From: Streptomyces sp. 3214.6
Lineage (GTDB): Bacteria; Actinomycetota; Actinomycetes; Streptomycetales; Streptomycetaceae
Reading direction: 5' to 3'
DNA length: 64,000 nucleotides
Assembly: GCF_900129855.1 (NCBI RefSeq)
Contig: NZ_LT670819.1
Span: 4,650,001-4,714,000, forward strand
How positions within the stretch are numbered: position 1 is the first letter of the stretch; each line of letters opens with the position of its first letter. This document shows, piece after piece, positions 9,690 to 17,685 of the stretch. Made by a program: the position numbers and the translations under genes. Below the pieces are notes generated by a model. The model worked only from the letters and a program-made list of their open reading frames with translations. It was not told the DNA's origin and did no database searches.

Positions 9690-10772
9690 GTGAGCGCGCC
9701 GCCGCACCCCCACCACGGCGTGGAGAACCTGTGCGCCGCGGGCGCGAAGCTCTACGAGCAGGCCCTGCACGACGGACGCGTCAAGACCGAGGCGGCCGAG
9801 ACGGCGGCCCCGTGCCTGCTGTCCTTCGGCCTGCTGCAGCCGGTCGTCGACGACCTCGCCCAGCTCGAACCCGTGCCCCCGGCCCTCGCCCTGCACCGGC
9901 TGCTGCGCGCCTCGGGCACCCGCATCGCCGAGGAACGGCGCCGCGAGGAACAACTGGCGACGCTCTTCGAGCCCCTCATGCGCGTCACCGGCAGCCGCAC
10001 TCCCCCCACGGACCCCACCTCCCTGCGGATCATCAGCGGCACGGAACGGATCAACGCGGCCATCACCGAGGCGATGGCCGAGGCGACCGACGAGGTGCTG
10101 TGCATCCAGCCCCACGTGCACTACAGAGGGCCGCGCGGCGAGGCTGCCCAGGCCGTCGCCATGGCCCGGGACCAGGCGCTGCTGGACCGGGGCTGCCGTA
10201 TCCGCACCCTCTATCAGCACACCCAGCGCCACCAGCCGCTCGTCCTGTCCCGCTACGAGCAGCTCCGCGGCGCCGCGGAGGCCCGCACCCTGGACGAGGT
10301 CACCGACCGGCTCATCGCCATCGACGGAACGGTCGCCTTCATCCCCGCGGGCGAGGACGGGCTGCTGGCCCTGGAGGTCCGCCACCCCGCCCTCCTCAGG
10401 TACTTCACCACCACCTTCGACCGCCTCTGGCGGCTCGCCATCCCCATGTACCCCCAGGCGGTCCGACGCCCCTCCCTGGACGGGGTGACGCCCCGCCAGC
10501 AGGCCATCGCCGCGCTGCTGGTCGAGGGCCACACCGACGCCGTCATCGCCGACCGCCTCGGCATGAACATCCGTACCGCCCGCGTCCACATCGCCAAGCT
10601 CGCCGCCACCCTCGGCAGCGAGAGCCGCGCCCAACTCGGCTATCTCATCGGCCGGTCGGGGATCCTTGACCGGGAACAGCACCGGGGGCGGGAGCAGGCG
10701 CCGGAGCAGGTGCAGGAGCCGGGGCAGGTGCAGGGGCCGGGGCAGGTGCAGGTTCAGGTGCCGGGACACTGA
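9690..10772 (+). CDS. LuxR-HTH regulator with TrmB/PLD-like sensor (paralog 2)
   Basis: 360 residues. GTG 9690 has an AGGAGG-like site 11-16 bases before it, and the protein then begins like its paralogs (ENLCAAGAKLYEQALHDGRV). The same order follows: PCLLSFGLLQP, RINAAITEAMAEA, GCRIRTLYQHTQRH, RTLDEVTDRLIAIDGTVAFIP, and a LuxR-type HTH (ALLVEGHTDAVIADRLGMN). It differs by a C-terminal tail of about 30 residues rich in Gln/Gly/Val/Pro (PGQVQ repeats). This tail is encoded opposite the Ala/Pro tail of the convergent third paralog. It is 76 bases downstream of paralog 1, so the pair may be co-transcribed. Confidence 0.8.
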   Translation: MSAPPHPHHGVENLCAAGAKLYEQALHDGRVKTEAAETAAPCLLSFGLLQPVVDDLAQLEPVPPALALHRLLRASGTRIAEERRREEQLATLFEPLMRVTGSRTPPTDPTSLRIISGTERINAAITEAMAEATDEVLCIQPHVHYRGPRGEAAQAVAMARDQALLDRGCRIRTLYQHTQRHQPLVLSRYEQLRGAAEARTLDEVTDRLIAIDGTVAFIPAGEDGLLALEVRHPALLRYFTTTFDRLWRLAIPMYPQAVRRPSLDGVTPRQQAIAALLVEGHTDAVIADRLGMNIRTARVHIAKLAATLGSESRAQLGYLIGRSGILDREQHRGREQAPEQVQEPGQVQGPGQVQVQVPGH

Positions 10773-11757
10773 CGCCCGACGGGCGGTCCAGGCCGACCTG
10801 GGCTATGCGGACCCCCAGTTGGGTGCGGCTGGCGGCGCCCAGGGTCTCGGAGAGACGGGCGATGTGGGCACGGCAGGTGCGGACGCTGATGCCCAGGCGC
10901 TCGGCGATGACGGCGTCCTGGTGGCCCTCGGCCAGCAGGGCGGCGATGGACTGCTCGCGGTGGGAGATGCCCTCGATGCGGGTGTCGGGGAGCGGGGCGG
11001 TGAGCGGGATCGCCAGCCGCCACAGCCGCTCGAAGACCGTCACCAGGTAGGAGATCAGGGCCGGGTGGCGCAGCTCCAGGGCCATCGTGCGGTCGGTGTT
11101 CGCCGGGATGAAGGCGACCGTGCGGTCGAAGAGGATCAGCCGGTCGATGACCTCGTCCAGCGTGCGGGCCTCCACCGCGTCGCCCATCAGCTCCAGGTAG
11201 GTGAGCAGGCCCTGGCCGTGCCGGGCGACATGGTTGTACAGGTCGCGCATGCGCACGCCGCGGCCGCGCAGTTCCAGCGCCCGGTGCAGGCCCTCCGACA
11301 GTTCGTGCTCACGCCGGATGCCGCCGGGCTGCACGGTGAGGACCTCCGTCGTGCACGCCTCGGTCGCCGCGTCCAGCGCGGCCTGGATCCGGGAGGAGCC
11401 GTCCAGGACCCGGATCGCCGCGCCCTCCCCGGCCGTCGCGCCCCGCGCCGGACCGCCCAGGCCCGCGTACCACTCGAAGGCGGCGACGGCCGCGCCCATG
11501 CGCCGCCCGCTCGCGCTGACCTCGTCGTAAAGTCCGTGCAGCAGCCGGGTCATGACCTCCTGCGGGGAGGTCGGCACCAGCCAGTCCATGTCGTCGGGGT
11601 CGGGGTGCAGAAGGGCCAGTTCGAGGAGGCACGGGACCGGCTCGGCGTCGGTCCGGGCCACCCGACCGCGCCGTACGGCCCGGGAATACACGCGGTCCCC
11701 GGCGTCGCACAGTCGGTCGGCGCCGTGTGGATGTTCCTCCGTCCCGTGCCCGGCCAT
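10645..11757 (-). CDS. LuxR-HTH regulator with TrmB/PLD-like sensor (paralog 3)
   Basis: 370 residues from ATG 11757 (GGGATGGG just upstream). An open frame runs 84 codons further up, but without similarity to the paralogs. Family blocks: CDAGDRVYSRAVRRGRV, PCLLELALLHPDPDD, RIQAALDAATEA, GVRMRDLYNHVARH, RTLDEVIDRLILFDRTVAFIP, and HTH ALLAEGHQDAVIAERLGIS. After the HTH comes a tail of (AP)n about 30 residues long. The last 128 bases overlap the end of paralog 2 on the other strand. It probably regulates itself or its neighbours; the signal is unknown. Confidence 0.8.
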   Translation of the reverse strand: MAGHGTEEHPHGADRLCDAGDRVYSRAVRRGRVARTDAEPVPCLLELALLHPDPDDMDWLVPTSPQEVMTRLLHGLYDEVSASGRRMGAAVAAFEWYAGLGGPARGATAGEGAAIRVLDGSSRIQAALDAATEACTTEVLTVQPGGIRREHELSEGLHRALELRGRGVRMRDLYNHVARHGQGLLTYLELMGDAVEARTLDEVIDRLILFDRTVAFIPANTDRTMALELRHPALISYLVTVFERLWRLAIPLTAPLPDTRIEGISHREQSIAALLAEGHQDAVIAERLGISVRTCRAHIARLSETLGAASRTQLGVRIAQVGLDRPSGVSVPAPEPAPAPAPAPAPAPAPAPAPAPAPGAVPGQGSPTGR

Positions 11758-12143
11758 CGCCCATCCCACCCCCGCCCACGCCGCTTCCGGAGCGCAACTA
11801 TGCGCGGCCCGGACCGGGTCCGCAACACGGCTTGTCCGGCCGAGGCCGAGGAAAACCACCCGTCTGCGTGAGTTCCTCCCGGCCTCCTCCCCCCGCACTG
11901 CAACAAGCTGATGGTGGTGCGGGGCCTTTGCAGCGGTGCATCGTTGACTTCCGTCTTCCCCCGGGTGCTCCCCACTCGGGGGAAAGCGGAACCAACCCGG
12001 CCGGACCACGGGGGAGTCCGGCCGGGCTCCGGATCATCCCCGCATGCCCTTGCGCCCCGAACGCCCCGGTACCCGGGGCACCCGTGCGCTCCCGGAAATA
12101 TCCGAGTGATCGTCGTGTTACGTCCCGCACTTAACGTCGGCCC
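11758..12143. other. 386-base divergent intergenic region
   Basis: It separates paralog 3 (-) from the ATP-grasp operon (+), so it must hold both promoters. I see no convincing -10/-35 pair, no RNA gene and no recognisable reading frame. The 60 bases before 12144 are less GC-rich (ATATCCGAGTGATCGTCG...CACTTAACG) and are the likeliest promoter zone. Confidence 0.5.
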
Positions 12144-13691
12144 ATGGCGGACATATTTGACGCGTACGCGCTGGCCGACGCGTGGGACGAGATGTTCGAG
12201 CGGCCGGGTGAGGTCAGGACCGCCTATGAGCCGGTGCTGGCGGCGCTTCAGCCGATCGAACCAGGTGAACTGCGCTTCAGGGCCGACCAGATGGCCCGCG
12301 CCTTCACCGACCGGGGCGTGACCTACGCCTTCGCGGGCGAGGAGCGGCCCTGGCCGCTGGACCTGGTGCCCAGGATCCTCGACGCACTGGAATGGGATTT
12401 CATACAACGGGGCGTGAGTCAGCGGGTCAGGGCCCTGGAGGCCTATCTCGCCGACGCCTACGGGCCCTGCCGCGCCTTCGAGGACGGGGTCGTGCCCTGG
12501 CGGCTGCTGCTGGGCTCCCCGCACTTCCACCGCGCGGCCCACGGGGTCGAACCGCCCGGCGGGGTGCGCATCCACGTCGCCGGCATCGACCTCGTCCGGG
12601 ACGAGGCCGGGGACTTCCGGGTCCTCGAGGACAACGTCCGGGTGCCCAGCGGGGTGTCGTACGTCATCGAGAACCGGCGGGCCATGACCCGGGTGTTCCC
12701 CTCCCTCTTCGACGGGCAGCACGTCGTGCCGGTGGACGGCTATCCGGCACGGCTGCTCGCCGCCCTGCGCGCCGCCGCGCCCGCGGGGACCGCGGACCCG
12801 CGGGTCGTCGTCCTCACCCCCGGGCCCAGCAACGCCGCCTACTTCGAACACGCCCTGCTGGCCCGGCTGATGGGCGTGCAGCTGGTCGAGGGGCACGACC
12901 TGGTGTGCCGCAACAACCGGGTGTGGATGCGCACCACGAAGGGCGAGGTCCCTGTCCACGTCGTCTACCGGCGGCTCGACGACGACTTCCTCGACCCGCT
13001 CCACTTCCGCCCCGACTCGGTGATCGGCTGCCCGGGCATCATGACGGCGGCCGTGGCCGGACGGGTCACCCTCGCCAACGCCGTCGGCAACGGCGTCGCC
13101 GACGACAAGCTGCTGTACACCTACGTCCCGGACCTGATCCGGTACTACCTCGGCGAGGAACCGATTCTCCCCAATGTGGAGTCGTACCGCCCCGACGAGC
13201 CCGGGCAGCTCGACGCCGTCCTCGACCAGATCGACAAGCTGGTCATCAAGCCGGTCGACGGCGCGGGCGGGCAGGGCATCGTCATCGGCCCGAAGGCCGA
13301 CGCGAGGACGCTGGACAAGACACGCAAGGCGGTCGCCGCCGACCCGCGCGGCTTCATCGCCCAGCGGCCCGTCGCCCTGTCCACCTCCCCCACCCTCGCG
13401 GGTGAGCGCATGGCGCCGCGCCACATAGACCTGCGGCCGTTCGCCGTCAACGACGGCACCGACGTCTGGGTGCTGCCCGGCGGGCTGACGCGCGTGGCGC
13501 TGCAGGAGGGCAACCTGATCGTCAACTCCAGCCAGGGCGGCGGCTCCAAGGACACCTGGGTCCTCGCCGAGGGCCCGGCGGACGGGCCGGCCGCCCTGCC
13601 GGCCGACGACGCGCCGCCGGCCGTCGCACCCCGCCAGCTCGGCCCCGACGGAACCCCCGCCGGCGTACAGGAAGGGGCGCAGCAGCAGTGA
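12144..13691 (+). CDS. circularly permuted ATP-grasp protein (DUF404/407 type)
   Basis: 515 residues. The order is that of the circularly permuted type-2 ATP-grasp family: helical N-terminus (to about 100), VLEDNVRVPSGVSYVIENR, a Rossmann-like part (VVVLTPGPSNAAYFEHALLAR), then NAVGNGVADDKLLYTYVPDLI, the nucleotide-binding stretch LVIKPVDGAGGQGIVIGP and C-terminal LRPFAVNDG. The enzymes are predicted peptide or amide ligases, with no proven substrate. The C-terminal 40 residues are Ala/Pro-rich. Its stop overlaps the alpha-E start (GTGA), and the transglutaminase-like gene follows: a fixed three-gene set in many bacteria. Confidence 0.88.
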   Translation: MADIFDAYALADAWDEMFERPGEVRTAYEPVLAALQPIEPGELRFRADQMARAFTDRGVTYAFAGEERPWPLDLVPRILDALEWDFIQRGVSQRVRALEAYLADAYGPCRAFEDGVVPWRLLLGSPHFHRAAHGVEPPGGVRIHVAGIDLVRDEAGDFRVLEDNVRVPSGVSYVIENRRAMTRVFPSLFDGQHVVPVDGYPARLLAALRAAAPAGTADPRVVVLTPGPSNAAYFEHALLARLMGVQLVEGHDLVCRNNRVWMRTTKGEVPVHVVYRRLDDDFLDPLHFRPDSVIGCPGIMTAAVAGRVTLANAVGNGVADDKLLYTYVPDLIRYYLGEEPILPNVESYRPDEPGQLDAVLDQIDKLVIKPVDGAGGQGIVIGPKADARTLDKTRKAVAADPRGFIAQRPVALSTSPTLAGERMAPRHIDLRPFAVNDGTDVWVLPGGLTRVALQEGNLIVNSSQGGGSKDTWVLAEGPADGPAALPADDAPPAVAPRQLGPDGTPAGVQEGAQQQ

Positions 13692-14620
13692 ACGACGTGA
13701 TCCTCTCCCGCATCGCGGAGGCGCTGACCTGGACCGGCCGCTATGTCGAACGGGCCGACGCCACCGCGCGCATCCTCGACGCCTATCTGCACCGCATGCT
13801 GGAAGACCCCTGGCGCGACGAGGACGCGGCCTGCCGGTCGCTGTACGCGATCCTCGGCGTCGACGCGGGCCCCGACCCCGTCGACATGCAGCAGGTCCTC
13901 GACCAACTGGCCTTCGACTCCCGCTCCACCTGCGCCATCGAGGGCGCGCTGGGCGCCGCCCGGCTGAACGCGAGGAGCGCCCGCGAGGCCGTCTCCTCGG
14001 CGATGTGGGAGTGCCTGAACGCCACCTGGCACGCCCTCGCCGACCAGCGCCGCGCGGCCCGCCGCACGGGACCCTACGGCTATCTGGAGCTCGTCCGCAG
14101 CCGCGCGGCCCTCTTCTTCGGGCTCGCCGACTCGACGATGAGCCGCGACGACAGCTGGCGGTTCGTCGTCCTGGGCCGCAGCCTGGAGCGCGTGGACATG
14201 ACCGTACGGCTACTGTCGGTACGCGTCCTGGACGCCGCGCACGCTCCCGACTGGCCGACCCTGCTGAGCGCGTCCGGCGCCGACGAGGCGTACGCGCGCG
14301 TGTACGGCGGTTTCGGCGACACCCCGAGAGTGGCCGAATTCCTCCTTTTGGACCGGGACTTCCCGCGCTCGGCGCTCCACGCGCTGACGACGGCCGAGGA
14401 GTGCCTCTCGGCCCTCGGCCGCCCCCGCCAGGACCCCGCCCGCCGGCCCATCGGCCGGCTGCGCACCCGCCTCGAATACCTCGACACCCACGCCCTGGAA
14501 GAACAACTGCCACTGCTGCTACGGGACTTGCAGACCGCCTGCATGGCCTCGGCGGAGGCGGTCGCCGAGCGGTTCTTCCCGTACCAGGGGCCCGTCGTAT
14601 GGGCCCAGGAAGGAGCGTGA
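13688..14620 (+). CDS. alpha-E domain protein
   Basis: 310 residues from GTG 13688, overlapping the ATP-grasp stop by 4 bases. The protein is predicted all-helical and starts with the family signature ILSRIAEALTWTGRYVERADATARILD, followed by helices around NARSAREAVSSAMWECLN, GLADSTMSRDDSWRFVVLGRSLERVDMTVRLL and a C-terminal helix pair. Alpha-E proteins accompany the ATP-grasp and transglutaminase-like genes and are thought to act with them on a peptide substrate. No catalytic activity is known. The start is fixed by the overlap and by the conserved first residues. Confidence 0.88.
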   Translation: MNDVILSRIAEALTWTGRYVERADATARILDAYLHRMLEDPWRDEDAACRSLYAILGVDAGPDPVDMQQVLDQLAFDSRSTCAIEGALGAARLNARSAREAVSSAMWECLNATWHALADQRRAARRTGPYGYLELVRSRAALFFGLADSTMSRDDSWRFVVLGRSLERVDMTVRLLSVRVLDAAHAPDWPTLLSASGADEAYARVYGGFGDTPRVAEFLLLDRDFPRSALHALTTAEECLSALGRPRQDPARRPIGRLRTRLEYLDTHALEEQLPLLLRDLQTACMASAEAVAERFFPYQGPVVWAQEGA

Positions 14621-14622
14621 GC

Positions 14623-15477
14623 ATGAGCGCCAACGGCACCCGCAGGCTCCGTATCCGCCACACCACCCAGGTCTCCTACGCGCAGGCGGCGGTCTCCTCG
14701 CACAACGAGGTCCGGATGACCCCGCTCACGCTGCCCGGACAGACCACCCTGGACGCCCGGGTGACCATCCGCCCGGCGGCCACGACCTGGTCGTACTGGG
14801 ACTACTGGGGCACCCAGGTCACCGCCTTCGAGCTGATGGACCCGCACGCGGACCTCACCATCACGGCGTCCAGCCTGGTGGAGACGTCCCCGCCGGCCGG
14901 CCTGCCGCCCTCCCCCGCCTGGGCGGAGATCACCGAACGCACCGCCACCTCCCGGCTGCTGGAGTTCGCGGGCCCCACGGTCCGTACGACGGTCCCGCCG
15001 AAGCTGGTGAAGAAGGCGCGGAAGGCGGCCGCGGGCCTGGACCCGCACGAGACGGTCGTGGCCGTGTCCTCGCTGGTCGCCGACCGGGTGACCTACCTGC
15101 CCGGCGTCACCGGCGTGAACACCTCGGCCGCCGAGGCCTGGGAGCAGGGGGCGGGCGTCTGCCAGGACATCGCGCACGTCACGATCGCGCTGCTGCGTGG
15201 CCTCGGGCTGCCGACGCGGTACGTCTCCGGCTATCTCCACCCCGAGCGGGAGGCGGAGCTGCACCGCCCGGTGGCCGGGCAGAGCCACGCCTGGGTCGAG
15301 TACTGGGCGGGCGACTGGCACGGCTACGACCCCACGAACCGGACCCGGGCCGACGAGTCCCACGTGGTGGTCGGCCGGGGCCGCGACTACGACGACGTCA
15401 CCCCGCACAAGGGCGTCTACCGGGGGGTCGCCGGCGGGCCGCCGGAGGTGACGGTGGAGTTCACGCGGGTGGCGTGA
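14623..15477 (+). CDS. transglutaminase-like cysteine peptidase/amidase
   Basis: 284 residues from ATG 14623, 2 bases after the alpha-E stop, with AGGAGCG upstream. N-terminal beta-rich domain (LRIRHTTQVSYAQAAVSSHNEVRMTP, typical of the bacterial transglutaminase N-domain) is followed by the papain-like core with the triad: Cys in GAGVCQDIAH (about 180), His in SHAWVEYW (about 222) and Asp in GYDPTN (about 236). It would cleave or form amide bonds in a peptide, most likely the product of the upstream ATP-grasp enzyme. No signal peptide, so it is cytoplasmic. Confidence 0.9.
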   Translation: MSANGTRRLRIRHTTQVSYAQAAVSSHNEVRMTPLTLPGQTTLDARVTIRPAATTWSYWDYWGTQVTAFELMDPHADLTITASSLVETSPPAGLPPSPAWAEITERTATSRLLEFAGPTVRTTVPPKLVKKARKAAAGLDPHETVVAVSSLVADRVTYLPGVTGVNTSAAEAWEQGAGVCQDIAHVTIALLRGLGLPTRYVSGYLHPEREAELHRPVAGQSHAWVEYWAGDWHGYDPTNRTRADESHVVVGRGRDYDDVTPHKGVYRGVAGGPPEVTVEFTRVA

Positions 15478-15532
15478 ACCGGGCGCGTGACGGGGCCTCC
15501 CCTTTCCGGGGCGGCCGCCGGACAATCCAGGT

Positions 15533-16150
15533 ATGGCGAGGAACCGGGCAAGGAACCGTGTGACGAACCGTGCAAGGAACCGGGTACGGAACCGGGTACG
15601 GGCCCTGACCATGGGGGCGGTGCTGTGCGCGGCGGCGGGCTGCGGAGGGGGCGGGAGCGACGGCGAACCCTCCGCCGCCTCCTCCGCCGCCTCCTCCGCC
15701 ACGGCCACACAGGCGGCCTCCCGCCCCTACAAGGACGGGCATCTCACCTTCACCCTGCTGTTCCTGCGCTGCGGGCTGAACGCGGTCTCCGGGTCACACA
15801 GCGAGGGACAGCCGGACGGGCAGTTCTGCTGGGCGCGGCTGCGGGTGGACAACCAGGACCCGCAGTTCCACACGTACGTGGCGAAGAGCCAGCGGCTGGC
15901 GGGCGTCCCCGGGCGCCCGGGGACGCCCGACACCTTCGCCATGGCCGTACGGCGCCAGCACGACAGGGTGGAGATCGGCGGGCACGATCTGATCGAGGTC
16001 GAACTCTGGTACGACGTCCCGCGCGACGCCAAGGTGAGCGGTCTGCGCGTCTCGGGCGACCGCGATCCGGCCGGCTATCTGAGCACCAGCCCGGCGCCGT
16101 TCACGCCGGGCGGGGTCCTCATCGCGATGAAACCGCTGATGGGCTGGTAG
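15533..16150 (+). CDS. lipoprotein of unknown function with a basic N-terminal repeat
   Basis: 205 residues if ATG 15533 is used. The first 24 residues are a run of RNR(A/V) repeats encoded by a DNA repeat. Then comes a hydrophobic stretch (ALTMGAVLCAAAG) and a lipobox AAGC. Cleavage before that Cys would give a membrane-anchored protein with a Ser/Ala linker. The mature part (YKDGHLTFTLLFLRCG..., ARLRVDNQDPQF) has the strand pattern of DUF4352-like immunoglobulin-type domains. ATG 15611 would give a more ordinary signal peptide, so the true start is uncertain. It stands alone. Confidence 0.65.
   Translation: MARNRARNRVTNRARNRVRNRVRALTMGAVLCAAAGCGGGGSDGEPSAASSAASSATATQAASRPYKDGHLTFTLLFLRCGLNAVSGSHSEGQPDGQFCWARLRVDNQDPQFHTYVAKSQRLAGVPGRPGTPDTFAMAVRRQHDRVEIGGHDLIEVELWYDVPRDAKVSGLRVSGDRDPAGYLSTSPAPFTPGGVLIAMKPLMGW
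15539..15600 (+). repeat. tandem repeat of about 12 bases in the lipoprotein N-terminus
   Basis: About five imperfect copies of GAGGAACCGGGCA/GGAACCGGGTAC occur in a row. If translated from 15533 they give alternating Arg/Asn. If the downstream start is used, they lie in the 5' leader. Confidence 0.7.
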
Positions 16151-16181
16151 CCGACGGGCCCAGGGACACGACCCAGGGACC

Positions 16182-17291
16182 TCAGCTCAGCTTCAGGGCG
16201 TCGCAGGCGGCCTTGTACTTGGCGGTGCAGATCTGGGCGACCGTGAAGATGCCGTCGGCGATGACGGTCGTCTTGATGTTGCTCTTCGTCAGCGCGACCA
16301 CGGTCTGCAGCTTGGCCGGAATGCCCTTGGTGGTCGGGCTGTCGACCTTGTCGCGGGTGAGGGCTTCGAACTGCAGCTCACGGCCCTGGACCTTGGCGAC
16401 GGCGGCCTGGGCGGCGGCCGCGGCCATCGCCGGGTACGGCTTGTAGACGCTCATGTACTGCTCGCCGGTGATGATCCGCTGCACGGCCGGCAGCTCGGCG
16501 TCCTGACCGGTGATCGGAGGCAGGTCGCTGTCGCTCATGCCCGCCGCCTCGAAGGCCTTGACGATGCCGCCGGCCATGGCGTCGTTGGCGGAGTAGACAC
16601 CGGCGATGTTGTTCTTGCCGAGCGCCTCGATCGCCTTCGTCATCTCGGCCTGGGCGATCTTCGGGCTCCACTTGTCGGTGTCGTACGACTTCGCGATCGT
16701 GACCCGGCCGTTGAGCTCGCTGAGCGCGCCCGCCTTGAACTGGCCGGCGTTCGGGTCGGTGGGCGCGCCGTTCACCATGACGATCTTGTCCGCGGTGCTG
16801 GGGTTGCTGATGGCCTCCGCGAGGCTACGGCCCTGCACCTCACCGACGAGCTCGTTGTCGAAGGAGACGTACGCGTCGATCGGGCCCTGGGCGAGGCGGT
16901 CGTAGGCGATGACGGGGATCTTCGCGTCCTTGGCCTTCTGCACCATGGGCGCGATCTCCTTCGCGTCGACGGCGTCGAGGAGGATGATGTCGACCTTGTC
17001 GTCGATCATCTTCTGCATCTGGGTGTTCTGCGTCTTGGTTTCCCCGTCGGCGTTCGCGTACTCGGTCGTGCCCTTGTTCTGCGTGAGCTCGGCGACCGTC
17101 TTCTTGATGATGGGGTAGTCGAACTGCGCGTACCGGGTGTTCGTCTCCTCCGGCATCAGCACGCCCACCGTGATGTCGTTGCTCCGGGTCGGTGTCGCGC
17201 TGCCGCTGCTCTCCGAGGCTCCCAGCATCCCGCACCCGGCGAGCGAGAGGGACATCGTGGAGGCGACCACGGCTATGGCGATACGACGCAT
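16182..17291 (-). CDS. sugar ABC transporter substrate-binding lipoprotein (XylF/ChvE-like)
   Basis: 369 residues. Lipoprotein signal peptide with lipobox LAGC (residues 17-20), Ser/Gly linker, then a periplasmic-binding type I fold: ITVGVLMPEETNTRYAQFDYP, DIILLDAVDAKEIAPMVQKA, IPVIAYDRLAQGP, YVSFDNELVGEVQG, GVYSANDAMAGGIVKAFEAAG and ITGQDAELPAVQRI. This is the xylose/multiple-sugar subfamily, binding a pyranose between two lobes outside the membrane. ATPase and permease genes normally follow; none are nearby, so it is an orphan that must use a distant transporter or act as a sensor. Confidence 0.88.
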   Translation of the reverse strand: MRRIAIAVVASTMSLSLAGCGMLGASESSGSATPTRSNDITVGVLMPEETNTRYAQFDYPIIKKTVAELTQNKGTTEYANADGETKTQNTQMQKMIDDKVDIILLDAVDAKEIAPMVQKAKDAKIPVIAYDRLAQGPIDAYVSFDNELVGEVQGRSLAEAISNPSTADKIVMVNGAPTDPNAGQFKAGALSELNGRVTIAKSYDTDKWSPKIAQAEMTKAIEALGKNNIAGVYSANDAMAGGIVKAFEAAGMSDSDLPPITGQDAELPAVQRIITGEQYMSVYKPYPAMAAAAAQAAVAKVQGRELQFEALTRDKVDSPTTKGIPAKLQTVVALTKSNIKTTVIADGIFTVAQICTAKYKAACDALKLS

Positions 17292-17685
17292 TCGGGGCTC
17301 ACTTCAGGTGCGTTCGGTGCGATTCCGGGCACACATGGGTGCGACATGGTGACCCAGGTGTCTCAAAAGACAACGCGGCGGCGACCGCCGGAGTCAAGCA
17401 GAACCGGTTAACGAAGGAGCAACGTCACACTCCGCTTAGCGGACGAAGACGCATGGAGACGAAGCGAAGACCTTGCGAAGACCTGTCGGAGACCGGTCGC
17501 GGAATCCGCTGTGCGACCGTCGCGGAAATCGCCGTGCGCCGATCCGGAAATCGGGCGGGAAATGGTCCAAGGAGCCGTACAACCAACGCCGTTCCTCACG
17601 GGTCATGATCACGACAGGGCTCATCACGACCCGCTTCATCACAACCCCGCCTCATCACTCCAGGCTTCGTTCGACGAGAGGACCC
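17292..17685. other. 394-base divergent intergenic region
   Basis: It lies between the binding protein (-) and the PA14/FN3 gene (+). I see no convincing open frame, RNA or terminator. The stretch 17430-17530 is rich in GAAGAC/GACCTG motifs. Promoters for both genes must be here, but no clear hexamers stand out. Confidence 0.45.

Noticed and set aside
11550..14666. 1038-residue minus-strand frame
   Set aside because: Runs opposite the ATP-grasp operon and through an intergenic region; Arg/Gly/Pro-rich without domains.
12144..15477. graspetide (omega-ester peptide) biosynthesis using the ATP-grasp gene on the DSTW peptide
   Set aside because: The ATP-grasp protein is of the circularly permuted DUF404/407 type with alpha-E and transglutaminase-like partners, not the graspetide type, and is 3.6 kb away behind a divergent gene.
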